64,000 bases of DNA from the NCBI RefSeq assembly GCF_964340395.1, contig NC_135555.1:14811246-14875245 (forward strand), read 5' to 3'. Shown here piece by piece: positions 23,880-36,600 of the stretch. Under the pieces are notes generated by a model that had not been told where the DNA came from, did no database searches, and was given only the letters and a program-made list of their open reading frames with translations. The position numbers were made by a program, and so were the translations under genes. Each line of letters begins with the position of its first letter. Within the stretch, counting starts at the first letter, position 1. The DNA is from Glandiceps talaboti. Taxonomy: Eukaryota; Hemichordata; Enteropneusta; Spengelidae.

Positions 23880-25620
23880 ATCAATCAAGGCTGAGATACT
23901 AGACGAGGTAGTTAACATAGTTGTTAATATCATGGTTGCTACTGATATCACAACCTTTTGTTACCCAGTTGCTACATGTGTAGTCATGGTTACTATAACT
24001 TTTCGTAATCTATTGTAAAATGTATACTTTTTAGACATTATACCTATCTACTAAGTATTTGTAGTTGAAGTTTTTTTGACCAAAAAAACATAATTCAAAA
24101 AAAATATTGGATGCAAGGTTTTTGATTATTTGGCATCACTCTCTCATCCATTCAAACACCCAATGTATTCATCTCATAGTTTGGTTTACATCTTTTGATT
24201 AAAAAATAACCTTTCTTTTAAAAAAAACTTGATTTGGGTATTTTTATCTCACCATTTTATGGTTTAACAATCCTCAAACAAAGCACAGAAAAAAACCTAC
24301 AAAGTTCTAGAGTGCCCACTATTATCGACTTTTAAGTCTATTTATTATTTAAATAAAAAAACCCAACATATTACAACCTAATTTGCATATCACACATGAA
24401 TGGATGATGCTTCAACAAGACTCAAACCCAACCATGGCAGTTAACAAAGTGTTGTTTTTTTACTTTTTGCCCAAAACTGACACCTGATACCCAAAGGAAC
24501 AGTCATACTACACATTAAAATAATAAAACAAAATTCACATACCCAAAGGAACAGCTATATTAAATTAAAGAACAATCTGCCCAGCAGTTTTTGACTTTAT
24601 GCCTAAATTGTTCAACCTTAATTTACATGTCATTCATGGGTTAATTTTACACCTGGAAATTAGAAAAGTCGTTTACTCAATTAAACAATCTTTACAGTGA
24701 TCCGATCATCATTTCAATATCTCAACTTGACACCCAAAATAATCAAATAGCACAAAATGAAAAAAAGTGTTTTCTGAATTTTATTTGTGAACACTAATAC
24801 ACACACATGCATGCACACAAGCAAGAAAGGTACACACAAACACACACACACAATGATACCTGTAGCACACTTTGAATATTGCTTCAGTTAAATTTTCTAA
24901 AAATTGCAAGTTATGCAATTTAAATCTAATGGCATCATATCCAATATATAAACAGGCATTTGGAAATTCCATAAGGTTTTATATAAAAATATACTTTGCA
25001 ACAGCACATTCAGGATCTAGGAAGGTAATAGTTTCACATAAACATGAGATAACTTTTCAAGGAAAAGGTGATTAAAATGCTGTTTGTTTTGCAAATGAAA
25101 ATATCAATGGCAGGCAGTGTTCACTGTTGCCTTCAATGTCAGAATATTGAACACATTTTAAGGCAACAGACAGCACACAAAAACATGTTAAAGATTTCTA
25201 TCTCACAAAAAAAAATGTCTGATTTTGACTGGTAACTTTTCCAATGATGGTGAAAGGTGAATTGCGAAAAACATTGCAAATCTTGTTGGTATTCTAAAAG
25301 AATAGAATCAAAATGTAAATTTTGGATAATAAATGCTGAAAATGTACTTCTATGGAAAGAAAATAGTTATAGATTTTGACCTGATGACATCTTGTTATTT
25401 TGATTCTTGTGCATCACCATAATAATAATGACATTTATAATATTTAAAAAAGTTAAAGTTAAAAATCTGAACATAGCATGTTTTTACACATTGTCAATTT
25501 GAGCCACAAATAGCCTCGTCTCTAATATTTCAAACTTTGTATACATAGAAAATGCTAAGTAGTTGTGGTCCCATGCACGAAAGAATGTCTTAGTTGGGTA
25601 AAGCGTACAATTGTCTTTAA
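23880..25620. other. AT-rich intergenic sequence
   Basis: No exon, RNA gene or clear element seen on either strand. It contains short CA-type runs near 24800-24855. Confidence 0.5.
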
Positions 25621-25625
25621 GAGAA

Positions 25626-25915
25626 CATATTGCATACTAAATGCTATTGTCAACTATATTTTTCAAGTGGTGCTGGACGCTTGTACCACATTTCTCGCCT
25701 ATGCTAGCAAATATATGCATACTAAATGTTATCATCAAATATATTTTTCAAGTGGTGCTGGACACTTGTACCACATTTCTTTCCTATGCTAGCAAATATA
25801 TGCATACTAAATGCTATCATCAACAATAATACTTTTCAAGTGGAGCTGGACACTTGTACCACATTTCTTTCCTATGCAGCAATGACATTTCTAAGGAGAA
25901 TATATGTATACTAAA
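25626..25915. repeat. Minisatellite, unit about 87 bp, three-plus copies
   Basis: Each unit carries GCATACTAAATGCTAT, TTTTTCAAGTGGTGCTGGAC and TTGTACCACATTTCT. Units differ by scattered substitutions and small indels. A degenerate fourth unit may extend to about 25970. Confidence 0.9.
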
Positions 25916-27271
25916 CTTTATCCTCAAATATAATTTTCAAGACGTTCTAGTCATGTATACCATATACTTATTATTTCGTTCATATATAGCAATGAATTAA
26001 TAATTACTGCATTGTTTTGGAAGCAGCTATTTGACCAGAAGTGAAGGCCTCAAAAGGTGAGCACTATATCCTCATTTAAAAAGATCACAATTTCAAAGTG
26101 TTTCACCACAAATATTAGCTGCATTTTCAACCAGCGATAACATTTTAGTATATTAAACATGCTTTTCAACTACGTAACTTTAACGAACACAGAAAGTTGT
26201 TTTAGCCACAATTTGTTGACGGCTTGATGTACTGCCATGTGATTTTAACCCTCACTTTATCCTCAGACCACTAATGTGGCCTGAGCTTTTTCTCAAGTGG
26301 GCTGCCCTCTTGTGATAGTTCTTTTGAATTGACTTCAAGGTAGGTTATAGCAGGAAAATAAAATACTGACAACGAGAGTGTCCCTCCACTATGTGAAAGT
26401 CCAAGTTTTCACTAGACAAACTAACAGACTGGGATAGATTGGGAATAACGATATGTTTGAGATATGTTGAAAAATATACAACTAGGTAGACAAAAATAAA
26501 TATACACACAAAGAACAAAATCTGTGGGTAAACCCAGCTTAGCTTATTAGTAAATTTTGGGGGCTTGAAGCTTAAGGCACAAGTGCCGGTACATAAAGAC
26601 ACAGTATTTGCAGGAAGGAGAAATCACATTGTAGGGATAGTATAAAATGGTTTGGATGAAATACATAATATATAAATTGCAGTGTCTATGGCAAGAGTAA
26701 CTTAGTTAGTAAATGTAACCTTATTACGATAAAATGTCCTCTGTCCAAAAAAAGTTGAAAAATAAATGAAAAAATAGGAAATAGTAACAATGGTTTCATG
26801 ACATTGAATCTTTCAAACTTTTCCAATATCGAATATTATCAAAGATAGGTTTTCTTTCTGCATGTCTGTGTTTTACACATCACAATTCTGTCTGTACCTG
26901 CTACAATGGATTACATTTAAAACGAATCTGTGAATTAGCATCAAATTTTGATTCAATAAGCCTTCTACTTTCAACAATACACTCGCCAACCTTAAATAAA
27001 TGTGCTGTTGATTGGAGTAGACAGAGAGATACACACTGATTATTCCTATAGCTCTCTTCCCTGCTGCGTATCTATGTTTTGAAAAAAAAAATATTCAACA
27101 CTGACACAGACTGGACTTTAAGTACTGCTTTTAAATACAGTTTAGATGTAACTTTTTAACTATCAGGCCGCTGGAATGTAGCAAGGTTTTCCTGGTTTTT
27201 TTTTTAATTCAACTTACAATTTCCTTTACTACTTGTTCATTATTAACACTTGATGGCAGTAGAGATACTGC

Positions 27272-27648
27272 AAGGTGTAAAAGAAAATTGTGTGGTTCCG
27301 ATTACATTCAATTTTAAAATAGGTGGGTAGGTAGATTTTTTACTTTATTTTTTTTTTTTTTTCATGTGTGAGTGTCTAGTTCAGGTTTTCCATTGTTTTT
27401 CAAATGGTCTCTGTGTTGTTTATTTCTTCCTATCAGATGTACAGCCATTACAGATTGGAAGAATAGTTTTATATTGTCTTTTTAAGTTGATGTCAGTTTC
27501 CGCACCCACTATTTCTTGCGAGACTTCATGATTTTCGCGATTTTATTTATTTTTTCTCGAATACATAAAAAAAGTTTAAGATCGGCATGAAAAACTAGGT
27601 GGGGTCAGATAACCAGAAACAAACAACTCTTTTTATTTGGTCTAAGGC
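27272..27648 (+). mobile_element. MITE-like element, family A, complete copy, at the 3' end of the sialyltransferase gene
   Basis: Left end AAGGTGTAAAAGAAAATTGT and GTTCCGATTAC; the right end reads back as GCCTTAGACCAAATAAAAAG and GGTTATCTGACCCCACCTAG. The interior matches the opposite-strand copy at 47744-48107 nearly throughout. It ends 31 bp beyond the sialyltransferase stop codon, so the 3' UTR must run into it. Confidence 0.85.
27632..27637 (-). promoter_or_regulatory. Candidate poly(A) signal AATAAA for the ST3Gal gene, inside a MITE terminus
   Basis: On the minus strand AATAAA lies about 43 nt past the stop codon at 27680, within the terminal repeat of the family A element. If used, the 3' UTR would be only about 60-70 nt. 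Other tttatt stretches further into the element are alternatives. Confidence 0.4.
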
Positions 27649-27679
27649 ACTATATTATACCAGTAAATGTGCTCCTTTG

Positions 27680-30600
27680 TTATCCCCTTGATCCTCTAAA
27701 CACTGTAATTTTTCCAATTTCTTCAAGTCTTTTGATAACTCCTGCTTCAAATTCACCATCATGGACACCGCTGATTCTGAAAGCACTCTTCTGTTCGTCC
27801 TGTGGTGACACTGGTTTGTTGTAGTAGTGGTCCCAATTACCCATAGTGGTGGCTCCATAACCAAACACATTTACCTGGAAAAAAAAGCAGCAAAGAAATG
27901 GCACTGAAATAATGAACCTAACAATATCACTTCTTATCTTATGTCACATGACAAGGAGTGCTAATAACCAGATTAGATCTGAGTGCCATATTATTTCCAT
28001 ATAATATTCATACCCATTTCACTTGAAATGAGCATGCCTTTGTTGGGAAACTGACGACACAGACAGACATACCCTAACAGGAGGTAAAAAAGCAGTAGAT
28101 CTGCCCATTCAAATGTCAAACCTTAATGTGCATACTAAAGCTTTCAGCATTTACATTGTGACATAATTATGAGCAATTTTGTAGTTTTTACAAATAAGAT
28201 GCAATAAAAAAATGTCTATAAATGGAGAGCACTCCACCACTTCATCCGAGGGATAGGCAATTACTTAATTATGCAAACCCCAGGAAAATGAATTGTACTG
28301 TTACCATGGCAACTGTAACAGATCACTGCTTTTAAAACTAGTTAAAGAATGAAATATGATATTATCTACTATTATTATTTTATGGCCAAACAAGCTAAAC
28401 CGGATGATGGATGATAGGAGTATTTAAAGTGGTAATGTTATCAATTAATTATTACCTAGTCATTTCAATATACGACATTTTCAAATTCTCACTCAGACAA
28501 ACTCCTCTTGGAAGAGTCAATATTTAATATCCATGATACACGTATATCATAAATCATAGACAATTGTAAATTATTCTCAAATAGCAAATAATGGTAATTT
28601 TGAAAATACCTTTATTAACCACTGTTGCAAGCGAAACATGTGGCAAGTATTAGCTGACAGACATACATACAGACAGATAGACACGTTTACTGGTATACGA
28701 TCTAACTAGCTTACCTACTGTATTCTAGACTGACTAAGTAGAACAGGCTGGGGAGAGTGGAATAGAAATATAATTTTACAAAGGAAACATTACAAAAACT
28801 ACGAAAATTAAATCAATAAAAGTAAACATACATACACACATACATGTACATACATACATACATACATACGTACATACATACATACATACATCATACATAC
28901 ATACACACATATACACATGCATACATACATACATACATACATACATACATACATGTACATACATACATGCACCATGTATATTACATATTACAGTTTCAAT
29001 ATTATATAATATTATCTTAATTTCTATTTTGATTTGGAATTTATTTTTACTTTTTGTGCTGTTTTTTCCTCTAGTTTTAAATACAATCCTTGGTGCAAAC
29101 AGTTAATAGCAAACTACAGTCACTATAGACTGTAAAGCATTATATATAGTAAATAGCTTCATTAACTATAGTTGCCTACAGTTTATATACATCCCTTCCA
29201 AAATCAGTGAAAAAGATCAGTTTACCTGTACAATTCATTGGTCAGGCAAATACTTACTTTTAATGAAAGATAAAGTATACTTTAAATTTTCCAGTCACAA
29301 TGTGACAACCAATCTAAACATGTGGTGAATTGCCTATTGACAGTAGTATCTACAGTGTACCTACAGCAATGGCAAACTGAATGTGGTATTTGCTCTGTAA
29401 ATGTAGGCACCTTTTATGTCTATATGAACAAAGAAACTGCCTTCATATTAATGATTACTGTTGACTGTGGAAAACACCCTAATTATGACTTTTTTTATCT
29501 GTACATGTACGTACTGGGGTATGCCATCAATGTCAACCAGACAGCATTTAATCAGGTAGCAATATTCAGCCTTAGATAATTACTGGGAGATTACTAACTT
29601 AGCTGTGACATTTAGTCCTCAAGGAATGTATTTGCCAAGTAACAGTTCATGGTTTCAACTATTACATCCACTGAAATGATGGTGCCATTAACATTAAAAT
29701 ACTGCTGGTTATGAACAACAATTATCTCAGTTTAATTGCCTGTGCTGTATGATTCACTATACGAAAAGTCAAATTTACCCACCTTTACCCAACCTTTACC
29801 CTAGGTGAGACGCACCTAACCACCATCTCTGTCCAGGGGTAGTACGAGACGAAGTACCACTTTTGACTGTCTACAACCCCCAGGTGAGAGATCACCGGGG
29901 GTAAATTAAGTCAAAGGTGGTACTTCGTCTCATACTACCCACATTTACACATCCTCTGCCCAAGATTTACCCCGGTGGAAAGATAATGGTCAAATATGAC
30001 TTTTCGTATAGTGATTATTCACACTAAAAACATAACTCAACAGGATGTACTAAATAATCAACAATAAACATTGAAGGAATTGTGGTTTCTTTGTTTTTGT
30101 ACGCATAAAATTTGTCTACATGTATGTCTACAAACCTAACACCATGCTTAGCTAGCTTGCTACGGCTGTATTAGATTTGTAATGTTCTAGATTTAAACTC
30201 ACCTGGTCACAAATATTCATGGCAAACATGAGTACCAACATACCAGTTGATGGATATCTACCATGTAGTTCTGTCCAGAAGTTATGAATGTGGTTCATCA
30301 ATGCAGGGTTGTACACCTGGATCTGGACAGGATAAAAAAAAAAAGACAAGAACAAATTATCATTTGTCTTCATTCTTACTCATTAAGTCTCTTATAGTAT
30401 TTCCATAAATAATATATTGTGGTTGAATCTCTAAGTCTTCTTCCATTGATAGGAGGGTGTACAATAATCTGTATTTTCCATTTCCTCATCCTTGTTAAAG
30501 TGACCATATGGATGACAAATGAATACCTATCTTGAACTTTTAATTTATAAACCAACTCTACTGTGTTTATGTACTTGTGATACAACATATGCAGAGTCCT

Positions 30601-33600
30601 TGTTTAACGTTTGTGATGCAATAATTTGTAAAATATCAACAAATGTGTAAGACGTTTGTTGTTGTATTTACCATTACAATCTTTTAAATCTTTTTGTAAT
30701 GTATTTTTTATTAGAGCTACAAACAAGCACTTGGTCAATGCCATTTCACAATATTTTTCAAGAAGGTAAATACAGTAGAGCTGTCTTAAGAGCTAAAAAT
30801 TCAGACTAAATACCTAGTAGTCATCTATATGGCCACTTTAAAAAGTGGGTGTTGTTCCCGTGGTCACATGACACCTCTACTTCATTGAACCATATACAAT
30901 ACAAGCCGAAGCAGGTGGAGTGTTTCAGCCAAAACATAGTAACTAAATTATTTTGTATTAGATTTTTTTTTTAATTTAGATTTTAATTTAGATTTTGATT
31001 TAGTATTAGATTTTTAATTTCAATTTAAAACTACAGTAATACATGATTTCAGAGCAAGGAAACAAATTTTTGATGCACAATGTAAAAAGGTTCTTTAGTC
31101 TCGTACATTCCATATATATGTCCTAGCATTTTTCTTTCAAATCACCCGCATAAAAATTTGGCAGGTACTTTTGCTCCCAAAAATGAAGAATAAGAAACAG
31201 TTTTCTTTAGGTCTTATGCTATAAAGCTGAAAACTTGGGTTTTTACTACAGTATCAAAACCGCATTCTCACAAGCACAAGTTTATGCTGAAGCCTCTTGG
31301 CGGGTATGTTTTGGATGCCACCATCAAGATGCCTGTGGTTTATGACATTGTCAGGGACATTGCAAAAATGTGATATGACATAACTTACCTTTGAAGAGTT
31401 AGCGTGTATGAATTTTTTTACCGTTATATAAGTTCTAGAAAAAAAAGTAAAGAGATAATAAACAAAAACAATCATTTGACAACCCCCCCCCTGTTTAAAG
31501 GGTTTTTTAAAATTCTACATCCTCTTAGTTATTGAGAAAAATTTGACATTAATGAAATGTTTTGACAGAGTTTTCAAGCAATGTCAAAAGAAGACAGCAA
31601 ACTACTAATTCAAGGGCAACTATTCCTAAATGCTAGGTTTCTAATCAAGTAAAACACAGAAGAAACCCCCCCCCCCCCCCCCCCAAAAAAAAAAAAAAAA
31701 AAAAAAAAAATCTACATGAGTGTGTGCATATTGGTGATGCTTCAATAGGCGATTGCACACTGCAAACAGGAAATTGAGAATACAGCGCCCTCACTCAAAT
31801 TGGGGGTATCATCACCACAGTGTACTGTTTTTTAAGAGCTTTGTCCCTTGGTTTTCTGTAGAAGTGTAAATCAGGGATGTTTTCTGTATTGTTCAGACAT
31901 CGAGGAAAGTAGCAGTGCTGTATGATTAACCGGGTAACCTATACCATGTATACCCCCTAGGTACACACAGACAGGAAGCAGAGAGCCACCATGGCAAATT
32001 TTTGGAAAGGCCTATTCATAATGATCATACTTTTCGCAGTTAGGTTGCCTTACAGGTCAGACTGAAATATGTGACATATTACAGGCCTTGAATTTTAGCG
32101 ATAAACAATAATTTTTGCCCTGATACAGACTTGAAGTGTTGCAAATTACACATACTGGTAAAATTGTAATTTTTTTTTAGATCTAACCATAGAGGTCATT
32201 ATATTTTTTTAAAAATTAGGGGTAAAACACAGAAATAAAACAGCCTGCCCTGAAATATGAGATAAAGAAAATATGTAAATTTATAGAATGTTTACCTTTC
32301 AATATTGCCTATAGTAAGAGCACTGATCAGCCACTCTATGTCAAGAGATTTAAAGGCTGTCAAGATAAACCTAGTTTCTCCTTTGACTTCAATGTAACTT
32401 TCTGGATACATAAAACGGTGAGTTGTTCGGCTTCCGACATCCTTTTCAAAACCTTCAGTTCTTGCCACATTGATTCTGAAGAAAAAAGAATAAAACTATG
32501 AAACATATTTAGTCCTAATTTGCCTTTGTGTGTGGAAATCTAAGGCAAGATCGCACAATGTCACACAAGCGAACTTAAAAAAACGGCAAGGAGTCTGCAG
32601 GCATCAATTATGCAATTGCTGAACTTCAGTTTTGTACTTCTTATTAAATTGAGAAAACTTTCACGCCTTCATGGGTGCTGTATTTACTACTGAGACTTTG
32701 AGAAAAATTTACTTCTAATGTGAGATACAGTGCTGGGTTTCCGGTAGTATTCAATGTGTTTTCTACCGTATGTGACAGTAGAGGTGTGACTGCTACAATT
32801 GTCATCATGGTTTACATCATAAATGCGTCAATATTGCACTGTGAACATTCTTTTATTAAGCATATGTGACACTGTGTGATCATATGTAAACTTTTGCCTC
32901 TGTAAACGTTTGCCATAAGAGAAGGTTGACAAGCACCCCCCACCCCCCCCACCCCGATTGCCTTATTTGATCATAATCTGTGACAATTCAAAAATAAAAA
33001 TCAGGGTTCTCCACAATTTTGTAAAATGAAGGGGTAATCTCATTTACATATTAATTTGCATATCATTAGCATATTTCTAGATCATAACATTTGACAATGA
33101 AAAAAATGTTTTTAACACCAAAAAAGGCTTAAGTTCCTATTTTTGGCAATGATCCATTTAGCAAATCAGAAATTATTTCAGTTAAAAAATTTCATACCTT
33201 AATAATAGCTGAATTGATTAATTCAACATGGTAAAAACAGAGGGGCAGCCAACACAAATAAAGGGGTGGCCCCCACAAACAGAGGGGAGGTGCACCCCTC
33301 AAAAACACCTCATGCAGAACACTGTACATGTTTATTTTTAAAATGTATGTTCATTGTACTTCATATTCTCTGGACAATTTTTTCAACACAATATGTTGAA
33401 AAGTGTCATTTCCTACATGAAATAAATTTATCGAAATTTTTATCAGATAACATGCATTACACCTTCCGCAACATGTTAAGTTAAAGGATTTTGAACAAGA
33501 AATATGGTATTTATACCCAGGTTGTTCGATGTATAGTTCAGTATATAGTTCTAAAAATATGACTCAAAACATTTAAATATCACCATTTTCCTTGATTTTT

Positions 33601-36600
33601 CATAAATTATGCTTGTGGAGGTGTAATTTTATTATTCTCCAATATTTTTCCTTTCCACTTGTCGTGACAAGGCCCCTTAGTTCACTCGTATTTTCCATGG
33701 CTGAACAAAGAAAAATGCCTGGGATTACTAACTAAAACTGAAATTTTTATGAATATATCTTGAAAGGGAAGTTATCACTCCTACGCTGTTTGCATTAAAA
33801 CTTAAAAGGTTTTATTTGAACAGTTGCAACAAAAACAGCTGACTGTAGCAGATCAAACCATAAAGTACATGTACTGAAATAATTTTGTTTTCTATTTCAC
33901 ATGCTTGCATGGTAACACAGAATTATAAGGTACTACTATGAGGCTCTAGAGTACACTTTACATGGATTGAACTAATACCCTCTATTCTATCAGACACTAT
34001 AAAAGTGTCAATACTGAACAGATGGTCACGAGAGACAGACTGAGGTTGACCGCTTGACAATAACAGTCCCTGCACTGCAGTAAAAACACCCAACAATTAT
34101 TTCTTTCATACATTGTATCTGTCTATACCAATCTGGTTAAAATCCGGCTAGATTTCCTTTCCTTCATTCTATATTTTCATTTGGTGCTCACCTTGATTTT
34201 CCTACGTCTGACCTAACATCTCAATTCAAATCTTGAGGCCACGACAATGAAGAAAGACACTTTTGATTTTATGTTTTTATTCTTATTAAGAGTGTGAAGC
34301 AGGGAAGCTGGTGATATAATGTTAGTCCTGATTGATTAATAAAAACTGTGAGATTTGCATACTAATGTCAGATTAACGTAATCAGTCTGTCATGTTAAGG
34401 ATGCGAGGTGAGATGTGAAGAAGCGATCAACTCTCGTTTTAAACTAGAAAATAAAAAACAAACGACGGTATATGAAGGAAATATGGTGAATACATGTAAA
34501 TGAAATTTTTTCATCAGATTATAGGGAGAGGCGGTCAACTCAAAGAAAAAAACAAACAACAATATACAAAAGAAGTAAAAATACATAAAAATAATCTACC
34601 CATATTCCAACGTGAGATTAACCCGTTTACATAGTTATCTGTGTTTCTGCTTTGCGGTCTCAGAAATAGCTTGGCATGCTAGTTGAAGTAGCCATATGGA
34701 TGAGAATTTGGAATTTATTTTGGATTTTTTTATTTATAGAAGAAAGTTATCAATATCATCGCTTCCAACTTGAAAAAACAAAGTTTGTGTTTGTAACTCA
34801 ATACATTGATGAAAGCTAATATATGTGTAAAAAGTTTGTTATTGACATTTTATGCATTTATTAATCATTTGCAATTCATTAACTTACAAAGACTTTGTCT
34901 ATGCTGTTTAATATTGATTTTTCAAGTAGGAAGCATGAAAACATTGTTCTATAAATTAAAAATCTAAAATAAATTCCAAATCCTCATTCATATGGCCACT
35001 TTATGGCAAATAATTAATTTAACACCCCCCCCATCCCCCCGGCAGTAATCAGCATGTCCGTCTGTAGATATTTACATAATATTCACAATATGTAAAACTA
35101 TGTTGTTCTTGTGCTCATCTCAGTGAGGGCGAATTTACATATTGACTACACATTTGAATATGAATAAGACTGATATATGTTATCACTCCTCATTGCAACC
35201 AATCAGTTTGAGTGCATGTTTTCAACCAATCAGAATACATTTTAAAAAAGACTAATCACTTGCCATTGCTATCAATACAATTGGTTTGTGAGTCAGAGAA
35301 GCAAAAAACACAGATCACATGTAAAGTGGCTAACGCAAACATTACATTTTGATCAGATTGTGTTATACATGTACCTACCTCATTACATATTCGTGCTCAT
35401 CAATAAATTTTCCATATGCACTTTGCCTCAAGTTTCCAGAGTTTCCTACTACAGCACAACGTAAACACCTGTTTGGATCGCCGACACTGTATGGATTGTC
35501 ATCGGGAATGATTTGAAATAGGGTATCCAATCTTGCCTGCAACTTCTCAGGATCATTACTATGTTGTATTCTCTGAAACCAAATTTGATAAATGTACATT
35601 ATTGCATAATACGTAGCAGTCATCACTTGCACTCTGCTTAAGATCCGATGTAGTGGGCACGTCGCGATTTCTTTGGCTGCTACGTTTACTGTCGTTTATT
35701 CTTTTGTGAGCGCTTGTTACATATATCTGAAACAATACCATAGGTTTTCCCAAGCCACATGAGAGCGCTGAGTGAATTCACTCAACCAATGAAAACGTGT
35801 AATATGCCGAAAACATACGGGTACAGTACTTCAGAGTGCTCTGTTACGAAAAGAGCACGAGCACAGAGTGCATACAACGATGTTATCATTACTGTTTGGT
35901 GGTGCTCTTTCTTTCAGAATGTTGAACGTTGAGCGTTATATTGTAAGACGGATTCAGATTGGCTACTTGTAAATACGAGATTGTGATTACTTGCTACTTA
36001 AGTGAGAGTTGCACTGTGGTGCAATACAGAAAACATTATTGCATACCTATATGCAAATTATATGCAAATGAGCAAGTGATTGCTCCTGACTCACAAAGTT
36101 GTGTGGTCGCATGTATGATTATTATGGAAATTAATAAGTAATCCTCTTTCTCCCTAGGGGGGTATTTGTTTGTACACTACAAGCTGAGCGAGGGTGCTGT
36201 CTTCTCAATTTCTTGTTTTGAATAAAACATTACTATATTACATACATGTAACGATAACACAGCCCACCATTCACCTTGTGACATTGTACAGTAGCATATA
36301 CATAACAGAACCCCCATGATTCATGAAAGCAAGCGGGTATACTCCAAAACTTTGCGCTCATGCTTGCAGAGTTTTCTGCTTCACTTTTACTTGCTACGCT
36401 TGTACAATAGGCCATTGCAGACTGCAAACAAGAAATTGAGAAGACAGCGCCCTCGCTCAAATTGGGGGTATCATGACTTCATAGGTTCCAAAATCTTCTC
36501 AAAAACATATATAGTACTTTTTGTATTATTCCAACTGAGGGTGGGGAATATTCACAGAATTATGCTATTATCAAAATTCTATATATTCACAAGTAAGTAA

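Noticed and set aside
25565-25914. Three similar frames of 62-75 codons
   Set aside because: Different frames of the same ~87-bp tandem repeat; no evidence of translation.
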